Source: Saprolegnia diclina VS20 | Lineage: Eukaryota > Oomycota > Saprolegniomycetes > Saprolegniales > Saprolegniaceae | Assembly: GCF_000281045.1 (NCBI RefSeq) | Contig: NW_008246069.1 | Location: forward strand, 369,082-433,081 | Length of the DNA stretch: 64,000 nt | Direction of reading: 5' to 3' | Shown here: positions 1 through 9,603 of the stretch, piece after piece | Layout of the letters: the number at the start of each line of letters is the position of its first letter | Numbering within the stretch: the stretch's first letter is position 1 | Made by a program: the position numbers and the translations under genes | The notes under the pieces: generated by a model | What the model was told of the DNA's origin: nothing | Database searches by the model: none | Seen by the model: only the letters and a program-made list of their open reading frames with translations

Positions 1-283
1 GCAGAAAGTGGAGGCATTTCTCTGCGGCGACCATGAGACCATTATGCTGCGGCGAGATGGGGCACGTACCTTTTTCTTCCAGGTAGTTGGGAAAGCCGGC
101 CATGGCCATCCCGCCGCCGGTGCCAGTGCTACCGCTTCCGATGCTCGCGCCGGGCGCCGACGTGGCCGACGACGATGGCAGGCCCGGCATGACATGCTGC
201 GAGCCGCTTCCGGGGCGCGGGAGACCCGGCATGACGTGCTGCGCGTTGCGGGCAAAGCCGGGCACGTTGCTGTACGAGGCCAT
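1..283 (-). CDS. 5' part of an unrecognised gene, runs off the left edge
   Basis: Two coding pieces are visible on the minus strand. Exon 1 (283-70) starts at the ATG at 281-283 and reads MASYSNVPGFARNAQ..., then a Gly/Ser/Met/Pro-rich stretch in which QHVMPGLP occurs twice about 14 residues apart. A 48-nt intron (69-22, GTACGT...CAG) follows, and exon 2 continues as EKCLHFL to the window edge. The join is in frame (EEK|EKCLHFL). The start is supported by the absence of in-frame upstream coding sequence and by the TATCCGGA motif about 50 bp upstream. The N-terminus looks disordered. The short YLEEKEKCLHFL segment weakly resembles the N-terminus of MCM7, but this is too short to use. Function unknown. 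Confidence 0.5.
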   Translation of the reverse strand, partial: MASYSNVPGFARNAQHVMPGLPRPGSGSQHVMPGLPSSSATSAPGASIGSGSTGTGGGMAMAGFPNYLEEKGTCPISPQHNGLMVAAEKCLHFL

Positions 284-334
284 CGAGGTCCACTTGCGAG
301 TGTTCCAAAATATGGTCGCCCGTTGCCGCCAAAA

Positions 335-354
335 TATCCGGACGCGTATCCGGC
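335..354. promoter_or_regulatory. TATCCGGA-type motif pair upstream of the left-edge gene
   Basis: TATCCGGA at 335-342 and TATCCGGC at 347-354, 52-71 bp upstream of the minus-strand ATG at 283. The same motif recurs in several other promoters of this window. Its role is inferred from position only. Confidence 0.35.
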
Positions 355-1034
355 GCAACGACTGCCGCCGCCGATCTTGAGTTGTCGAAGAGATGGCGTC
401 CGTATGCAAAAGCTGTCGCAATACAAGCACGCTCGGTATTCTTATCTAATCAGATAAAAAGCAACAGCACACGCGAAGAGGACGTAGAACATGCAGCGAT
501 CGGCGAGGTGTTGGTGCTGCATCTTCCCAGCTCGCGAGCTGGGCTTCGACGTGCGCATTCTTGGTGCCCATCTCTGCGAGGAGTTCCGACATGGCCATCG
601 AAGCGAAAGATTGTGGCTGCGAGCGTCGGCTGCACGCGTCGTTCGTGCTGTCCTTCATTTGGCGTCAGGCAGTAGATCAAGCACGCCCACGCAAAGCCAC
701 TTGGTCATGCTGCTGCGGCGCAGGTACATGTACTGAAAGACCCAAGTACTCCAAGGAAATGATATTAAGCCATACTCGTCATACCAACGTCTCGAGATCA
801 TTTGGGGCTCTGTGCGACTCGACGGCTGACCGAAACTGTGCTTAGCGACCGCCTGAAGGTGTGCTACATTGTGTACGGAGTCGAGGCTTGCCTCATGTCG
901 TCGTGGCCCGAGATACCGTGTGGTGGGTGGTACGAGCTCTCGGACCCCAGAGTTCTTTGTATCGACGGCACGAAGGACGTGTGAAAGCTATAGCATCGCA
1001 AGGCACGGCTAATCATCTTTGATACGAGTAATTT

Positions 1035-1095
1035 CGTTGCACTTTGCCAGGTCATGTGCACTTTGTCAGGTCGTTGCAGTTGTTCAATTTGCCAG
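1035..1095. repeat. short tandem repeat, locus 1 of a dispersed family
   Basis: Three imperfect units: CGTTGCACTTTGCCAGG, ATGTGCACTTTGTCAGG and a longer CGTTGCAG...TTTGCCAG. On the other strand the core is CCTGGCAAAGTGCA(A)CG. The same core recurs at 21631-21668 and 45069-45129. Confidence 0.5.
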
Positions 1096-1232
1096 CAAGA
1101 TGGCACACGTCGAGCTCTCGGACCCTCTCGAGCGCCTCCAGCAGCCTTCCAAGAGCCTTGGCCTCTTGAAAGGTTGCTGGAGGCGCTCGAGAGGGTCCGA
1201 CAGCTGGTGGTGTGCCATGGTGCTGGTAAATT
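1086..1232. repeat. large palindrome, 70-bp arms and 7-bp spacer
   Basis: Left arm 1086-1155 and right arm 1163-1232 are reverse complements with a handful of mismatches. The inner 36 bp (1120-1155 against 1163-1198) have only two. The spacer is CCTTGGC. As RNA or single-stranded DNA it would form a very stable hairpin. It lies 230 bp upstream of the RGS-DENN gene. It may be a foldback element remnant or a product of inverted duplication. Confidence 0.7.
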
Positions 1233-1461
1233 GAGTGACGAATGTGGCTCAATGCCATTCCCTTGGCGTGCATGGAGTCTTCCAGTACCTGCGGCGCAGC
1301 AGCATGGCCAAGTGGCTTTGCGTTGATCTGCTGTCAGCACGAACGACGCGGCAGGCAAAATCGCACTTTGCAATCTTCGCCAAAATATTTCGCATAGATT
1401 TGCACCAATCAGAAACGAGCTGGCTGTTCCGTCAAATCAAGATAGACGGCGGCAATTGACG

Positions 1462-4245
1462 ATGAACTTCCTAACCGCGATCAAGAAGCCCGAGCACCTC
1501 GACAGCTGGCTCTTTGGCGACGATGTCGCGGACCCGCGCCCGCCATTGGCGCCGACGGCGAACCGGTCGACGCCTGCATCGCCGGCGGCAGCCGACCATA
1601 GGCCATCGTCCGCCAGCACCAAGCTCGCGCAGGCCGCGACGATGATCCAGGACAAGTACAAGAAGATGGCCAAGAACAACATGAACTACAAGACGATCTC
1701 CAGCAGCTATCCGATGCCACTGAGCAAGAAGTTTCGCAAGTACCTTCGTGACAAGCAGCGCGCCGAGACGGCCATAGACGAAAAGCAGCGCCGGCTCTTG
1801 CAGCTCTCGGAAGTCAGCCGCCTCCGCGCGCACACGCCGTTCTCGCTGCACGAGATTGTGAAAGACCCAAAGAAGCTGCCGTACCTTCTCGATTTCTTGG
1901 CCAAGACGACCGACGACGGCAACTACCACAACGTCCTTCTCTTCCTCCTCGAGCTCGAGCAAGAGCGCGACGCGGCGCGGGGCACGCCGTCGCTTCTCAA
2001 GCTCTTCAACAAGTACTTTACGACCAAGTCCGAGTGCAGCATCTCAGCGACGCTCGAGCTCACGCCAGAGCTCGAAGAGATGGTGCTCGCGAGCATCCAG
2101 AACGACGACATTGGCTGGGTCGGGTTTCGCCCGATCCAGCGCCTCGCGTTCAAGCGGCTCACGCGCGAAGAGCTGCCGCGGTTCCTCAAGAGCACCGAGT
2201 ACCTCGAGATGCTGCAGGTCTCGGAGCACACGGCCGCCTTTGTGCCCCTCGATCGGTTCCTTACGAACCCGCGCGCGGCGCACTACTTCCTCCTCTTCCT
2301 CATGCAGCAACGCCAGCATTTCGAGCTCTACTTTTGGCTCCACGTCGAGTACGTTCTGAAAAAATGCACGTCGGACATGACGCTCTTTTGGACGCTCACG
2401 CACGACTTGCTCAAGAAGGCCCGCGTCGACTCGAGCGCGATCCAAGCGCCCACAAAAGCCAATCTGGCGGATGCGCTGCAGATCCAGTCCAAAGACGCGG
2501 CGCTCGCTGCCTTTGGCGTGGCGCAGGCGGAGATCTGCCTCGTCCTCTCGGCCTCGTGGTACGAACGCTTCGTCAAGAGCCCACTGTACACCCTCGCGCT
2601 GAGCGACAAGGCGGCCAAGACCCTTCTCGACAGCGACAGCGACAGCGACGACGACGACGACGAGCACCACCAAGACACCGACAAGCGCCGGTCCACAGCG
2701 ATGCTGCGCGACTCGTTTTCCGAGTACGACTCGATCTCGGACATTCCCAACAGCGAGCGACCGCCGTTGGTCCATCACGTGGAGAGCGAAGACTCCGACT
2801 CGGACGACGAAGCGCCGACGAGCATGCGGCTCAACCTCGAGAGCATCATTCGCAGTACGTCGCTGCCGGACGGGCTCCAAGTCCACTACCGGCCCAACTA
2901 CCCGCTCACGCCCTTGGTGCTGCGCGAAGACTTGGTCTCGACGCCCGTCATTGACGCGATCGTGCTTTTCAAGACGATCACAACCGAAAATTCGGGCACA
3001 CGCCTCGAGCTCTCTTACGTACGCAAGGACAAGTCGCCGGCGCTGCCGCCGTCGCCCGAGTCGCAGCGCAAGGTCTCGGACCTCGCCAAGCGCATCCAGC
3101 CGTACTTTGTGCCCCACGGCAAGCTCATCGTGACCGGCGTCCCCGAGCTTGACGTGCTGTTTCCATTTGTTGTGCTCCAGAACGGCGACCTCGGCACGCT
3201 CTACTGCATGTGCTACACGACGTACGTGGCGCGTGGCGACGCCGAGTTTGTCGCGCAAGGCGTCTGCGTCGCGTCGCCCTTCCCGCTCATCGACGGTCTC
3301 CGGTCGATTGTTGCACGGCATCTGTTGGACACGCCGACGCCGCTGTTGCCCGACCATGTCCGGCGGCTCTACACGGTGCCGGCGCCGTCGCCGACGTCCG
3401 CGCCACTGCCGACGCCGTCGCCCAATGCGCTCTTGCACCGGCGCCACTCGGGCACGCTCCTCGACCTCCCAGCGCCGCCCCGAATCGACTTTGGCCTCGC
3501 ACCTCTCTTTGCGACGCTCAGCAACGCGCTCGTGCTCGAGGTCGTCGCCAACGCGCTGCTCGAGCACAGCATCATTTTGCTCTCGTCGTCGCTCTCGGCG
3601 CTGACCCTCTCGGCCGAAGCCATTCGGTGCCTCTTGGCGCCGTTTGCGTGGTGCCACATCTACATCCCAGTGCTCCCCAAGAGTCTCCTCTCATACCTCC
3701 ACTGCCCGACGCCGATCCTTGTCGGCATCCACCAGAGCTGCGCGACGCGCGACGACCTCCCGCTGCCGTCGCCGTCGTCGTGTGCGATCGTGGTGGACCT
3801 CGATCGAGGGACTCTTGAGTACCTCGGTCCTCGCAAGCTCCAGTGGCCAAACATGGGGCTTCTCGACGACGCATCGAGCCCGATTCGGCTTGTCGATGCG
3901 TTCACGACGGCAAAAGCGCAGCTCGATACGCTGCTCGTGTGTCCGTCGGCGCTGCAACTGGACGCGGTCGGACTCCGGCCGTCGTCGGCGCTCCCCACGG
4001 CGTTTCCCGACGCCGACGTCCGCGGTGTCTTTTACAAGCTCGTGGCCAATCTCCTTTTTGACCACACGGCCGCAAGCCTTGTTGTCGGCGACGCCACCGA
4101 GTCGGTCATTATCTTTGACGAGCACAAGTTTACTGCGCTCCGACCGGCCTACGAGACGCCGTTCATCGAGTGTCTGATCCGCACGCAGTGCTTCTCCGAG
4201 ATCATTAGCACGCACCGCCTCGACGCCCGTCTCGAGGGCCACTAA
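1462..4245 (+). CDS. RGS-RGS-DENN domain protein
   Basis: Single-exon gene of 927 aa. It starts at ATG 1462; two codons further upstream are open, but the first of them is TTG. Residues about 110-245 form an RGS-type helical bundle ending in the typical ...LPRFLKSTEYLEML. A second RGS-like domain (about 258-385) ends in WYERFVKSPLYTLAL. Acidic linkers (runs of Asp/Ser, about 395-460) follow. From about 480 to the C-terminus lies a DENN module: the uDENN part around LFPFVVLQNGDLGTLY, then cDENN with IILLSSSLSALTLSAEA, IYIPVLPKSLLSYL and PTPILVGIH. RGS domains act on G-alpha GTPases, and DENN proteins are Rab exchange factors. A role linking G-protein signalling to vesicle traffic is inference. 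The stop is 4243-4245. Confidence is high for DENN and good for both RGS folds. Confidence 0.85.
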   Translation: MNFLTAIKKPEHLDSWLFGDDVADPRPPLAPTANRSTPASPAAADHRPSSASTKLAQAATMIQDKYKKMAKNNMNYKTISSSYPMPLSKKFRKYLRDKQRAETAIDEKQRRLLQLSEVSRLRAHTPFSLHEIVKDPKKLPYLLDFLAKTTDDGNYHNVLLFLLELEQERDAARGTPSLLKLFNKYFTTKSECSISATLELTPELEEMVLASIQNDDIGWVGFRPIQRLAFKRLTREELPRFLKSTEYLEMLQVSEHTAAFVPLDRFLTNPRAAHYFLLFLMQQRQHFELYFWLHVEYVLKKCTSDMTLFWTLTHDLLKKARVDSSAIQAPTKANLADALQIQSKDAALAAFGVAQAEICLVLSASWYERFVKSPLYTLALSDKAAKTLLDSDSDSDDDDDEHHQDTDKRRSTAMLRDSFSEYDSISDIPNSERPPLVHHVESEDSDSDDEAPTSMRLNLESIIRSTSLPDGLQVHYRPNYPLTPLVLREDLVSTPVIDAIVLFKTITTENSGTRLELSYVRKDKSPALPPSPESQRKVSDLAKRIQPYFVPHGKLIVTGVPELDVLFPFVVLQNGDLGTLYCMCYTTYVARGDAEFVAQGVCVASPFPLIDGLRSIVARHLLDTPTPLLPDHVRRLYTVPAPSPTSAPLPTPSPNALLHRRHSGTLLDLPAPPRIDFGLAPLFATLSNALVLEVVANALLEHSIILLSSSLSALTLSAEAIRCLLAPFAWCHIYIPVLPKSLLSYLHCPTPILVGIHQSCATRDDLPLPSPSSCAIVVDLDRGTLEYLGPRKLQWPNMGLLDDASSPIRLVDAFTTAKAQLDTLLVCPSALQLDAVGLRPSSALPTAFPDADVRGVFYKLVANLLFDHTAASLVVGDATESVIIFDEHKFTALRPAYETPFIECLIRTQCFSEIISTHRLDARLEGH

Positions 4246-4882
4246 GATGTACAACTATGGTCTAAGAATGCTCAGAACTGGTGACGCATCGCTGTCCAGT
4301 GCTTTGATAGATGGGTCTACTCGCATCGCAGAGGCAACAACAAAAGTTCGATTGCTGGGTTACGCGCCGTCCATTCCGCGGACGAGCTTCACGTCGCGTT
4401 TTTGCCCGACGTCGTCTTCGTCGTCGACGGGGTGCTCGACGGGGTGCTCGACGGGGTGCTCGACGCCGTGGCCTTGGGGGGCGCGTTCGAGCGGTTCCCT
4501 CCCGAGGGGTTGCCGGTCGTGCTGGGCCAGCTGCCCGCGTTGCCTTGTCCTTGCTTGCTCGACATGCTGCTGCTTCTTGGTAGTTGGTCTCAAATGGGCA
4601 ACTGCAGGTCAAGGGGGACGGCAGCGAACGATTCGACGCGGTGGACCATGCGGCGCCGCTGGGACGTGGCGTGCTATGCAGACCAACGGGCTGGTGGTGC
4701 GACACCGTGTTGGCTAGCTAGCAGGCAGGGACTTTCGCTTCTACTTACGTAGGCGGCTGGCGGTTCTCGGACCTGGTGGACAATGCTTCAACGGTGTTAT
4801 CTGCGGGGACGACTAGCCGACTAACCGGTTAACGAACGTAGCCACTCTATTTTTACGCGGGTCGGAGACGACCGCGGGCAGC
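4246..4882. other. intergenic, no supported gene; 12-bp tandem repeat
   Basis: Between the DENN gene and PACRG. The only clear structure is three exact copies of a 12-bp unit, GACGGGGTGCTC, at 4426-4437, 4438-4449 and 4450-4461, with a partial fourth. ORFs on both strands are short and unrecognised. Confidence 0.6.
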
Positions 4883-6134
4883 ATGCCGTCGTCGGTGCTG
4901 AGCGCGTCGACCAAGAAGAGCCACCACCCGGGCATCGCTGGCTGTACGTCCCTCCAAATCACTTTGGATTGAAACCTCTCTCTTACGACAGCCGGGGTCC
5001 TCGAGATCAAGCTCAAGCAAAAGCTCGCCCTCGACCCGCAAGCCGTCGTCTACCGCGGCATGACCGACGAGGTTGTGCCCAAGTCGTCGATCAAGCGCCA
5101 GCACAAACACCGACGCAACCCAAAGGTCAACGTGACGCTCGAGAACCTCGCGCCCGATCACTCGTTCAAGAAGGAGCGGGGCGAGATCATGGAGAAGCTC
5201 TCGTTTCCATCGCCGACGCGCCAGCTCCTCGAGAAGCAAGTCGGTTTGAAAAAGACCAAGCAAAAGCAAGCGACCGACGCCCTGCCACCCGTAAACATCG
5301 ATCCCCCATTGCATCTCAACCTCAACCTCAACCTCAATGTCGTAGGTGGCCGGCGCGTTCAAAAAGCGGCAAATTCCGCCATCCAACTTTCCAAGCTCGT
5401 ACAACCGCGGTTCGATGCAAAGTTCGGATGACGTGTCGTCTTACGAGGTGTAGGACACGTCCCGGTGTGTGTCGAGCCGCGCACTGGCGGCAACCACCTC
5501 AAGTGGACCAAGCGCATTGAAGAGATCGACTACGCAGTCGTCCTGCCGCTCTTCTTTGAAGGTATGGGCTCAGATTGACGGAGTAGTGCTCACGAACGGA
5601 CTAGGCACGCGGGAAAAGGAAGAGCCGTACCACTTCCTCGCCTCGACAGGAACGATTGAGCTCCTCCAGCACGGCCGTATGTTCCCGGAGAAGGTCCACG
5701 CTTGCCTCCACAAGCTCATTGCGCCGATCCGCATCGCACTGAACACGCGGGACATGCCGCTGATTTGCGAGACGCTCAAGAACATTCAATTGCTCCTGGA
5801 TGTCGAAGGCATTGGGCCGGCCCTCGTGCCCTACTACCGGTGATACATTCTATCTGCTCAGTGGAGCGTCTAACTTCCGCCCAGACAACTGCTGCCAGGA
5901 CTCAACACGTTCAAGAACAAACGACATAACCTCGGCGACGCGATCGACTTTAGCCAGCGACGAGACACGGGTACACTTTTTTTGGTGGTGGTCCCGGCCT
6001 TCTCAGCGTGCCACGTCATAGATGTCGGCGCGCTCATCCAAGCGACCCTCGAAAAGATGGAGCGCATCGGCGGCCCCGATGCGTATGTGAATATCAAGTA
6101 CATGGTGCCGACGTACGAAGGCATCAACAACTAA
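4883..6134 (+). CDS. PACRG: PACRG homologue (parkin co-regulated gene protein, axonemal)
   Basis: Seven exons: 4883-4943, 4992-5290, 5346-5409, 5454-5561, 5605-5839, 5885-5970 and 6022-6134, giving 321 aa. Introns are 43-55 nt and all joins are in frame. The C-terminal two thirds follow animal PACRG closely: [12 protein letters not shown], the VVLPLFFEG block, then ELLQHG...[31 protein letters not shown] and [15 protein letters not shown] at the end. The N-terminal 120 residues are basic and variable, as in other protist PACRGs. PACRG sits between the A and B tubules and at the inner junction of doublet microtubules. It implies a flagellate stage, consistent with zoospores. The exon 3 donor (GTTCGA) is the least typical, but the frame demands it. 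Confidence 0.93.
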
Positions 6135-6190
6135 CCGCACAACACGACGACAATTTGTCTATTTTCGGTTTGTATCAAAGTATCAACCCA

Positions 6191-7247
6191 TCAGATCAAG
6201 TCGCGCGTCATCGTGATGTACACAAAGCCGTCGGGGTAGACAAACGACGCGTAAATCTCGGCGAGCGCGACGTCGGTCGCGACCGGAATGCCGTGCAAGA
6301 GTACCTTGTGCGTCGCCAGCGCCAAGTCGGGCACGAGATAGGCGAGGACATCGGCGACCGTGACCAAATCTACACACCCAATATTGACGCCACTGCTTGG
6401 GCATCCTCCATGTTTGGGAACCTTCGCGATGGGAAGGAATCGGAAGCTGCACCATGGGCTCTGTCGGAAGCACGAGACGCAGTGGCACGTGGCGCTTCGG
6501 TTCGTTGCGGGGCACGAGTTCGTTGTGCACATCGTGGTACAGGTTGTAGTTGTCTACAGACTCTCCAAATGACCAGTATGTAGCGGATGATCCGATACTC
6601 TTCATGACGGCCTCCCAGAGCTGCGCGTGCTTTTGTTGCGGCAAGTTCATGATCCACTTGGTCGAGCCGTACAAGAGGTACATGGCCTAGCAGAGTCGCT
6701 AGTGCTCGATGGCATGCGCTGTTTACCTGCTTGTAGCTGTTCATAAAATGGGCTTCGACGGCGCCCATGTCCTCGCACGGCAAGAGCTAGGCACGCGTGG
6801 TGACGAGGTCCGCCATGCATACAGGCGCACCTCTGTCGGGTACCGCTGAAAATGCACGGTGATGTCCCACGGCAGCGTCGCGTCTGCGTACAGGTCGTAG
6901 AGGACGCCAAACGGGAGCTGCCTACATGCAATACACAGAAAATGGTCGATGGCTGCGCTCGTAGCTCGGGCGCGTACCACTTGAGCGGTCGATCACGACT
7001 GGAGAACCATACGGTGCGCGCCGAGAGCATGGGCGGCGCGACGTCCTTGAAGTGCTCAATGACGAGCTCCGTCGCGGTGAAGAGCAAGCTCACGCGGGGC
7101 AGCATGGCCTAGCCGCGTTGAGGCCCCTGCGATAGGGCATGGACGTACGTAGTAGGGGCGCGGGACCTGGAGCGTCGTGATCTCGGACGCGTCGATCGAG
7201 AAGCAGACCGGGATGCAGCCATGCCACAGCTTGCGCCCGACGTCCAT
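6191..7247 (-). CDS. ATG5: Autophagy protein ATG5
   Basis: Six exons: 7247-7149, 7108-6978, 6921-6831, 6786-6727, 6686-6422 and 6369-6191, giving 274 aa. All introns are 40-56 nt. Landmarks match ATG5: an N-terminal WHGCIPVCFSIDASEITT, then RPYY-AMLPRVSLLF, PLKW, LPWDITVHFQRYP (first ubiquitin-like fold), a helical LLYGSTKWIMN...LW region, and the second ubiquitin-like fold ending PDGFVYITMTRDLI. ATG5 is conjugated to ATG12 through a lysine in the helix region and acts with ATG16 to lipidate ATG8. The start at 7247 is the first ATG in frame; an upstream exon cannot be excluded. The gene is divergent from the transporter at 7385, sharing a 137-bp promoter with one TCCGGATA motif. Confidence 0.92.
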
Positions 7248-7301
7248 CTCGTCGCGCTTTTGTCGGCCGATCTGAATATTGCATCCGCATAATGTTTATC
7301 T

Positions 7302-7309
7302 TCCGGATA
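7302..7309. promoter_or_regulatory. TCCGGATA motif in the ATG5/transporter divergent promoter
   Basis: Lies 55 bp upstream of the ATG5 start (minus strand) and 76 bp upstream of the transporter start (plus strand). It belongs to the recurring promoter motif of this window. The function is inferred. Confidence 0.35.
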
Positions 7310-7384
7310 CCAACGCCGCTGGCAGTTGAAGTGTCGACCGTGTTTAAACGCGTTTAGCGCAAGATCGCGCGCACGCGAAAGGTC

Positions 7385-8971
7385 ATGGCCGACGACAACA
7401 CGGACGATGACCTCCACAGCATCGCAGTGCTCTTCACGTATACGTTTGGCATCGCGTCGATGAGCATGGGCCACGTCTTCGCGTCGACAGGACCGCTCAT
7501 GGGGTCCATCCTGCTCTACCTCTTGTCGGCCAGCAACCTCCATGCCAGGTACGCCACGGCTCTACCATGCGCTTCCTATTACGTATGCTAGCGCCTTGCT
7601 CGCCAAGTGCATGGCCTTGGCGCCACCGTCCGTGCGCACCTATGGCGACTTGGGGCTGCACGCCTGCGGCCCGGTCGGACAGTACGACAGCTCTACTTGT
7701 GCACGTTGTCTCATGTTATGCTAGGTACGTCATCCTCATCTCCGAGTCGCTCTCGTGTCTTTTGACACCGATTGCGTTCCTTGTGCTGGGCGGCACAGAG
7801 CTGCTTCCATCGATCGCCCAGTACATCCATGCGCCGTGGCTTACGTTTTCGTCGACGGCGTGGATCCTACTGTTTGCGACGGCGATGCTCCCGATCGTCT
7901 TCATCCCGAGCCTCAAAGAAACCTTCGCGCTGTGCGTGCTTGGCGGCCTCGCGACCTTCTTTGCCGACAGCGCCGCGCTCTACGTCAACCTCACGCTGCA
8001 TCCAATGGCGCCGCGCGAGACGGCCGTGACGTTCTCTGGCGTCCTCTCGGCGTACGGCACCATCATGTTTGCGTTTGGGACAGCATTGCTCGTGCCACCC
8101 TTGCACCGCCAGCGCCGAGACAAGGACGTCGGACGCTTTGTACTTGTGCTCAGTGCGACGCTAATTGCTATCACGTGTCTCTACATTGGCATCGGGTCGG
8201 TCACGTACTTTCAACTCGGCTGCACCGCGCCCGCGACGCTTCTCGAAAGCATGCCCCGGGGTCTCACCAAGACGCTCGCGACCAGCGCGATGCTACTGCA
8301 CATCATGGTCGCATACCCCGTCATTCTAACGCCCACACTGTTTGTGCTCGAGCGCAAGGTCTTTGGGAAGGACGCCGACGCACCGGGGGTTCTAGTCGGC
8401 GAAGATACCACCGCGCTCCTCGGGCACAGCGCACCGTCGTCGCCGGTACGAGACGACGAGAATGACATAACGTCGACACATGTCTACAAGCCGGTCAACG
8501 AGGTAGACTCCCTTGGCCAATGCAGAGTTTATGGATACGATGTAGAAGGAGGCTATGGTGAGTCATGATGACGTGGGGTTTACAAAGCGCGAACTCGCCT
8601 GTCGCGTCGTCCTGCGGACGCTGATTGTGGCTGTCCAGTGCTTTGTCGCGATCATGCTCCAGAGCTCGTTTGCCGACATCCTCTCGCTCATTGGCGCGAC
8701 GACCGTGACGCTGCCGTGTATGATCATGCCGTGCGTGTGCTACCTCCGCATGGTGCCTCACGACGGCAGCTACCTGAGCGGGTGCACGCGCGCATTTGCG
8801 TACTTTGTGATATTCTCGAGCGCACTCCTCAGCGTCTACGCAACGGTCCATGCGATCGGCAACATTCAAACCAATATGGCGACCTTCCACCTCTTTGCGC
8901 CCGTCCACCACCGCGAGTTTGTCAACGGCGCCGAAAAATTTCCCTTTTGCCAAGTCGGGGAGCGCAACTAA
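7385..8971 (+). CDS. Amino acid/auxin permease (AAAP) family transporter
   Basis: Four exons: 7385-7548, 7592-7681, 7725-8502 and 8546-8971, giving 485 aa with 43-nt introns. About ten to eleven hydrophobic segments are visible, from IAVLFTYTFGIASMSMGHVF at the N-terminus through LTPIAFLVLGGTELLP, FAFGTALLVPPLHR and LIAITCLYIGIGSVTYF. After a hydrophilic loop rich in Asp/Ser (about residues 320-355), exon 4 opens with a basic stretch and RTLIVAVQCFVAIMLQ, followed by ADILSLIGATTVTLPCMIMP, a typical AAAP C-terminal signature. The family imports or exports amino acids at plasma or vacuolar membranes by proton coupling. The substrate cannot be told. Exon 4 is required: the third exon alone reads into a stop just after a GTAGAC donor. 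Confidence 0.85.
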
Positions 8972-9603
8972 GCTATGAATGCAACTACTATAACGTGTTC
9001 GCGTTGCAAACAACGTCGCAAGAACGAACGCGTTGACGTGGCAGACGCCTGACCGCGTGCAAGTCGGCGCTAGCACTTGCTCGTTCCGAGTGAGCTGCGC
9101 ACGGAGAGACCCACTCGAAACGATATGTCGTCGGATCGTCTCGGCGGTGCCGTCAAAGGAGGCCTCCTGACCCATCGCATCTGGCTTGGGCTCATGACGC
9201 TTCGTTGATGCGAATATGGAGGCGACGAGTAGTAGCAAGCAGAGGGCGAGCGTCGTGGTCTGTGCTTGTCCTAAAAGGCACCGAGCGTGCGCAGTCTATT
9301 TCGACGCAACGTTTGCCGCGCCAGAGCGGCAAAACGCTAGTGTATCTCGCATGCACCAGGGCGCTATAGAAGGTACTGTGAGTAAAGAGATAGTCGACAG
9401 CGCTCGACGAGGTAGTGTACTCTGCAGGCGCTCGTGCTCCTGGGATGTTGGTGGGTCGGTGGTAAAATGGCGTGTTTTTATCCCCGACCGACGACGCCAT
9501 TTTGATCCAACGTCGGTTGGTGTGGCATACAAACACCAAGTGTATTTAAAGGCTAGAAAAATACACTGAACAGCCCATTGCGAAAAGAACGAAGTCAGCA
9601 AGG
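8972..9603. other. intergenic, no supported gene
   Basis: Between the transporter and the E2 gene. ORFs of about 115 aa exist on both strands over 9192-9569 but overlap each other and resemble nothing known. No repeats stand out. Confidence 0.55.

Larger units (their letters stand above)
649..1351. repeat. diverged inverted repeat pair, possible gene-fragment copies
   Basis: The segment 649-736 read on the minus strand and 1283-1351 read on the plus strand share long identical blocks, including GCAGCAGCATG and CCAAGTGGCTTTGCGT, with small gaps between. In the matching frame both encode Y-L-R-R-S-S-M-(T/A)-K-W-L-C-V, so the source may be a small coding segment. They may be remnants of a dispersed family; no complete element is visible. 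Confidence 0.5.
284..1461. other. intergenic region, no supported gene; repeats and a palindrome
   Basis: No ORF here has a recognisable product. The stretch holds the promoter motif pair at 335-354, an inverted copy pair of an approximately 70-90 bp segment (649-736 and 1283-1351), a short tandem repeat (1035-1095) and a large palindrome (1086-1232), all listed separately. Confidence 0.6.

Noticed and set aside
2044..3657. 537-codon minus-strand ORF opposite the RGS-DENN gene
   Set aside because: Arg-rich, domain-free translation; the plus strand carries clear RGS and DENN motifs. It is a shadow of GC-rich codon use.
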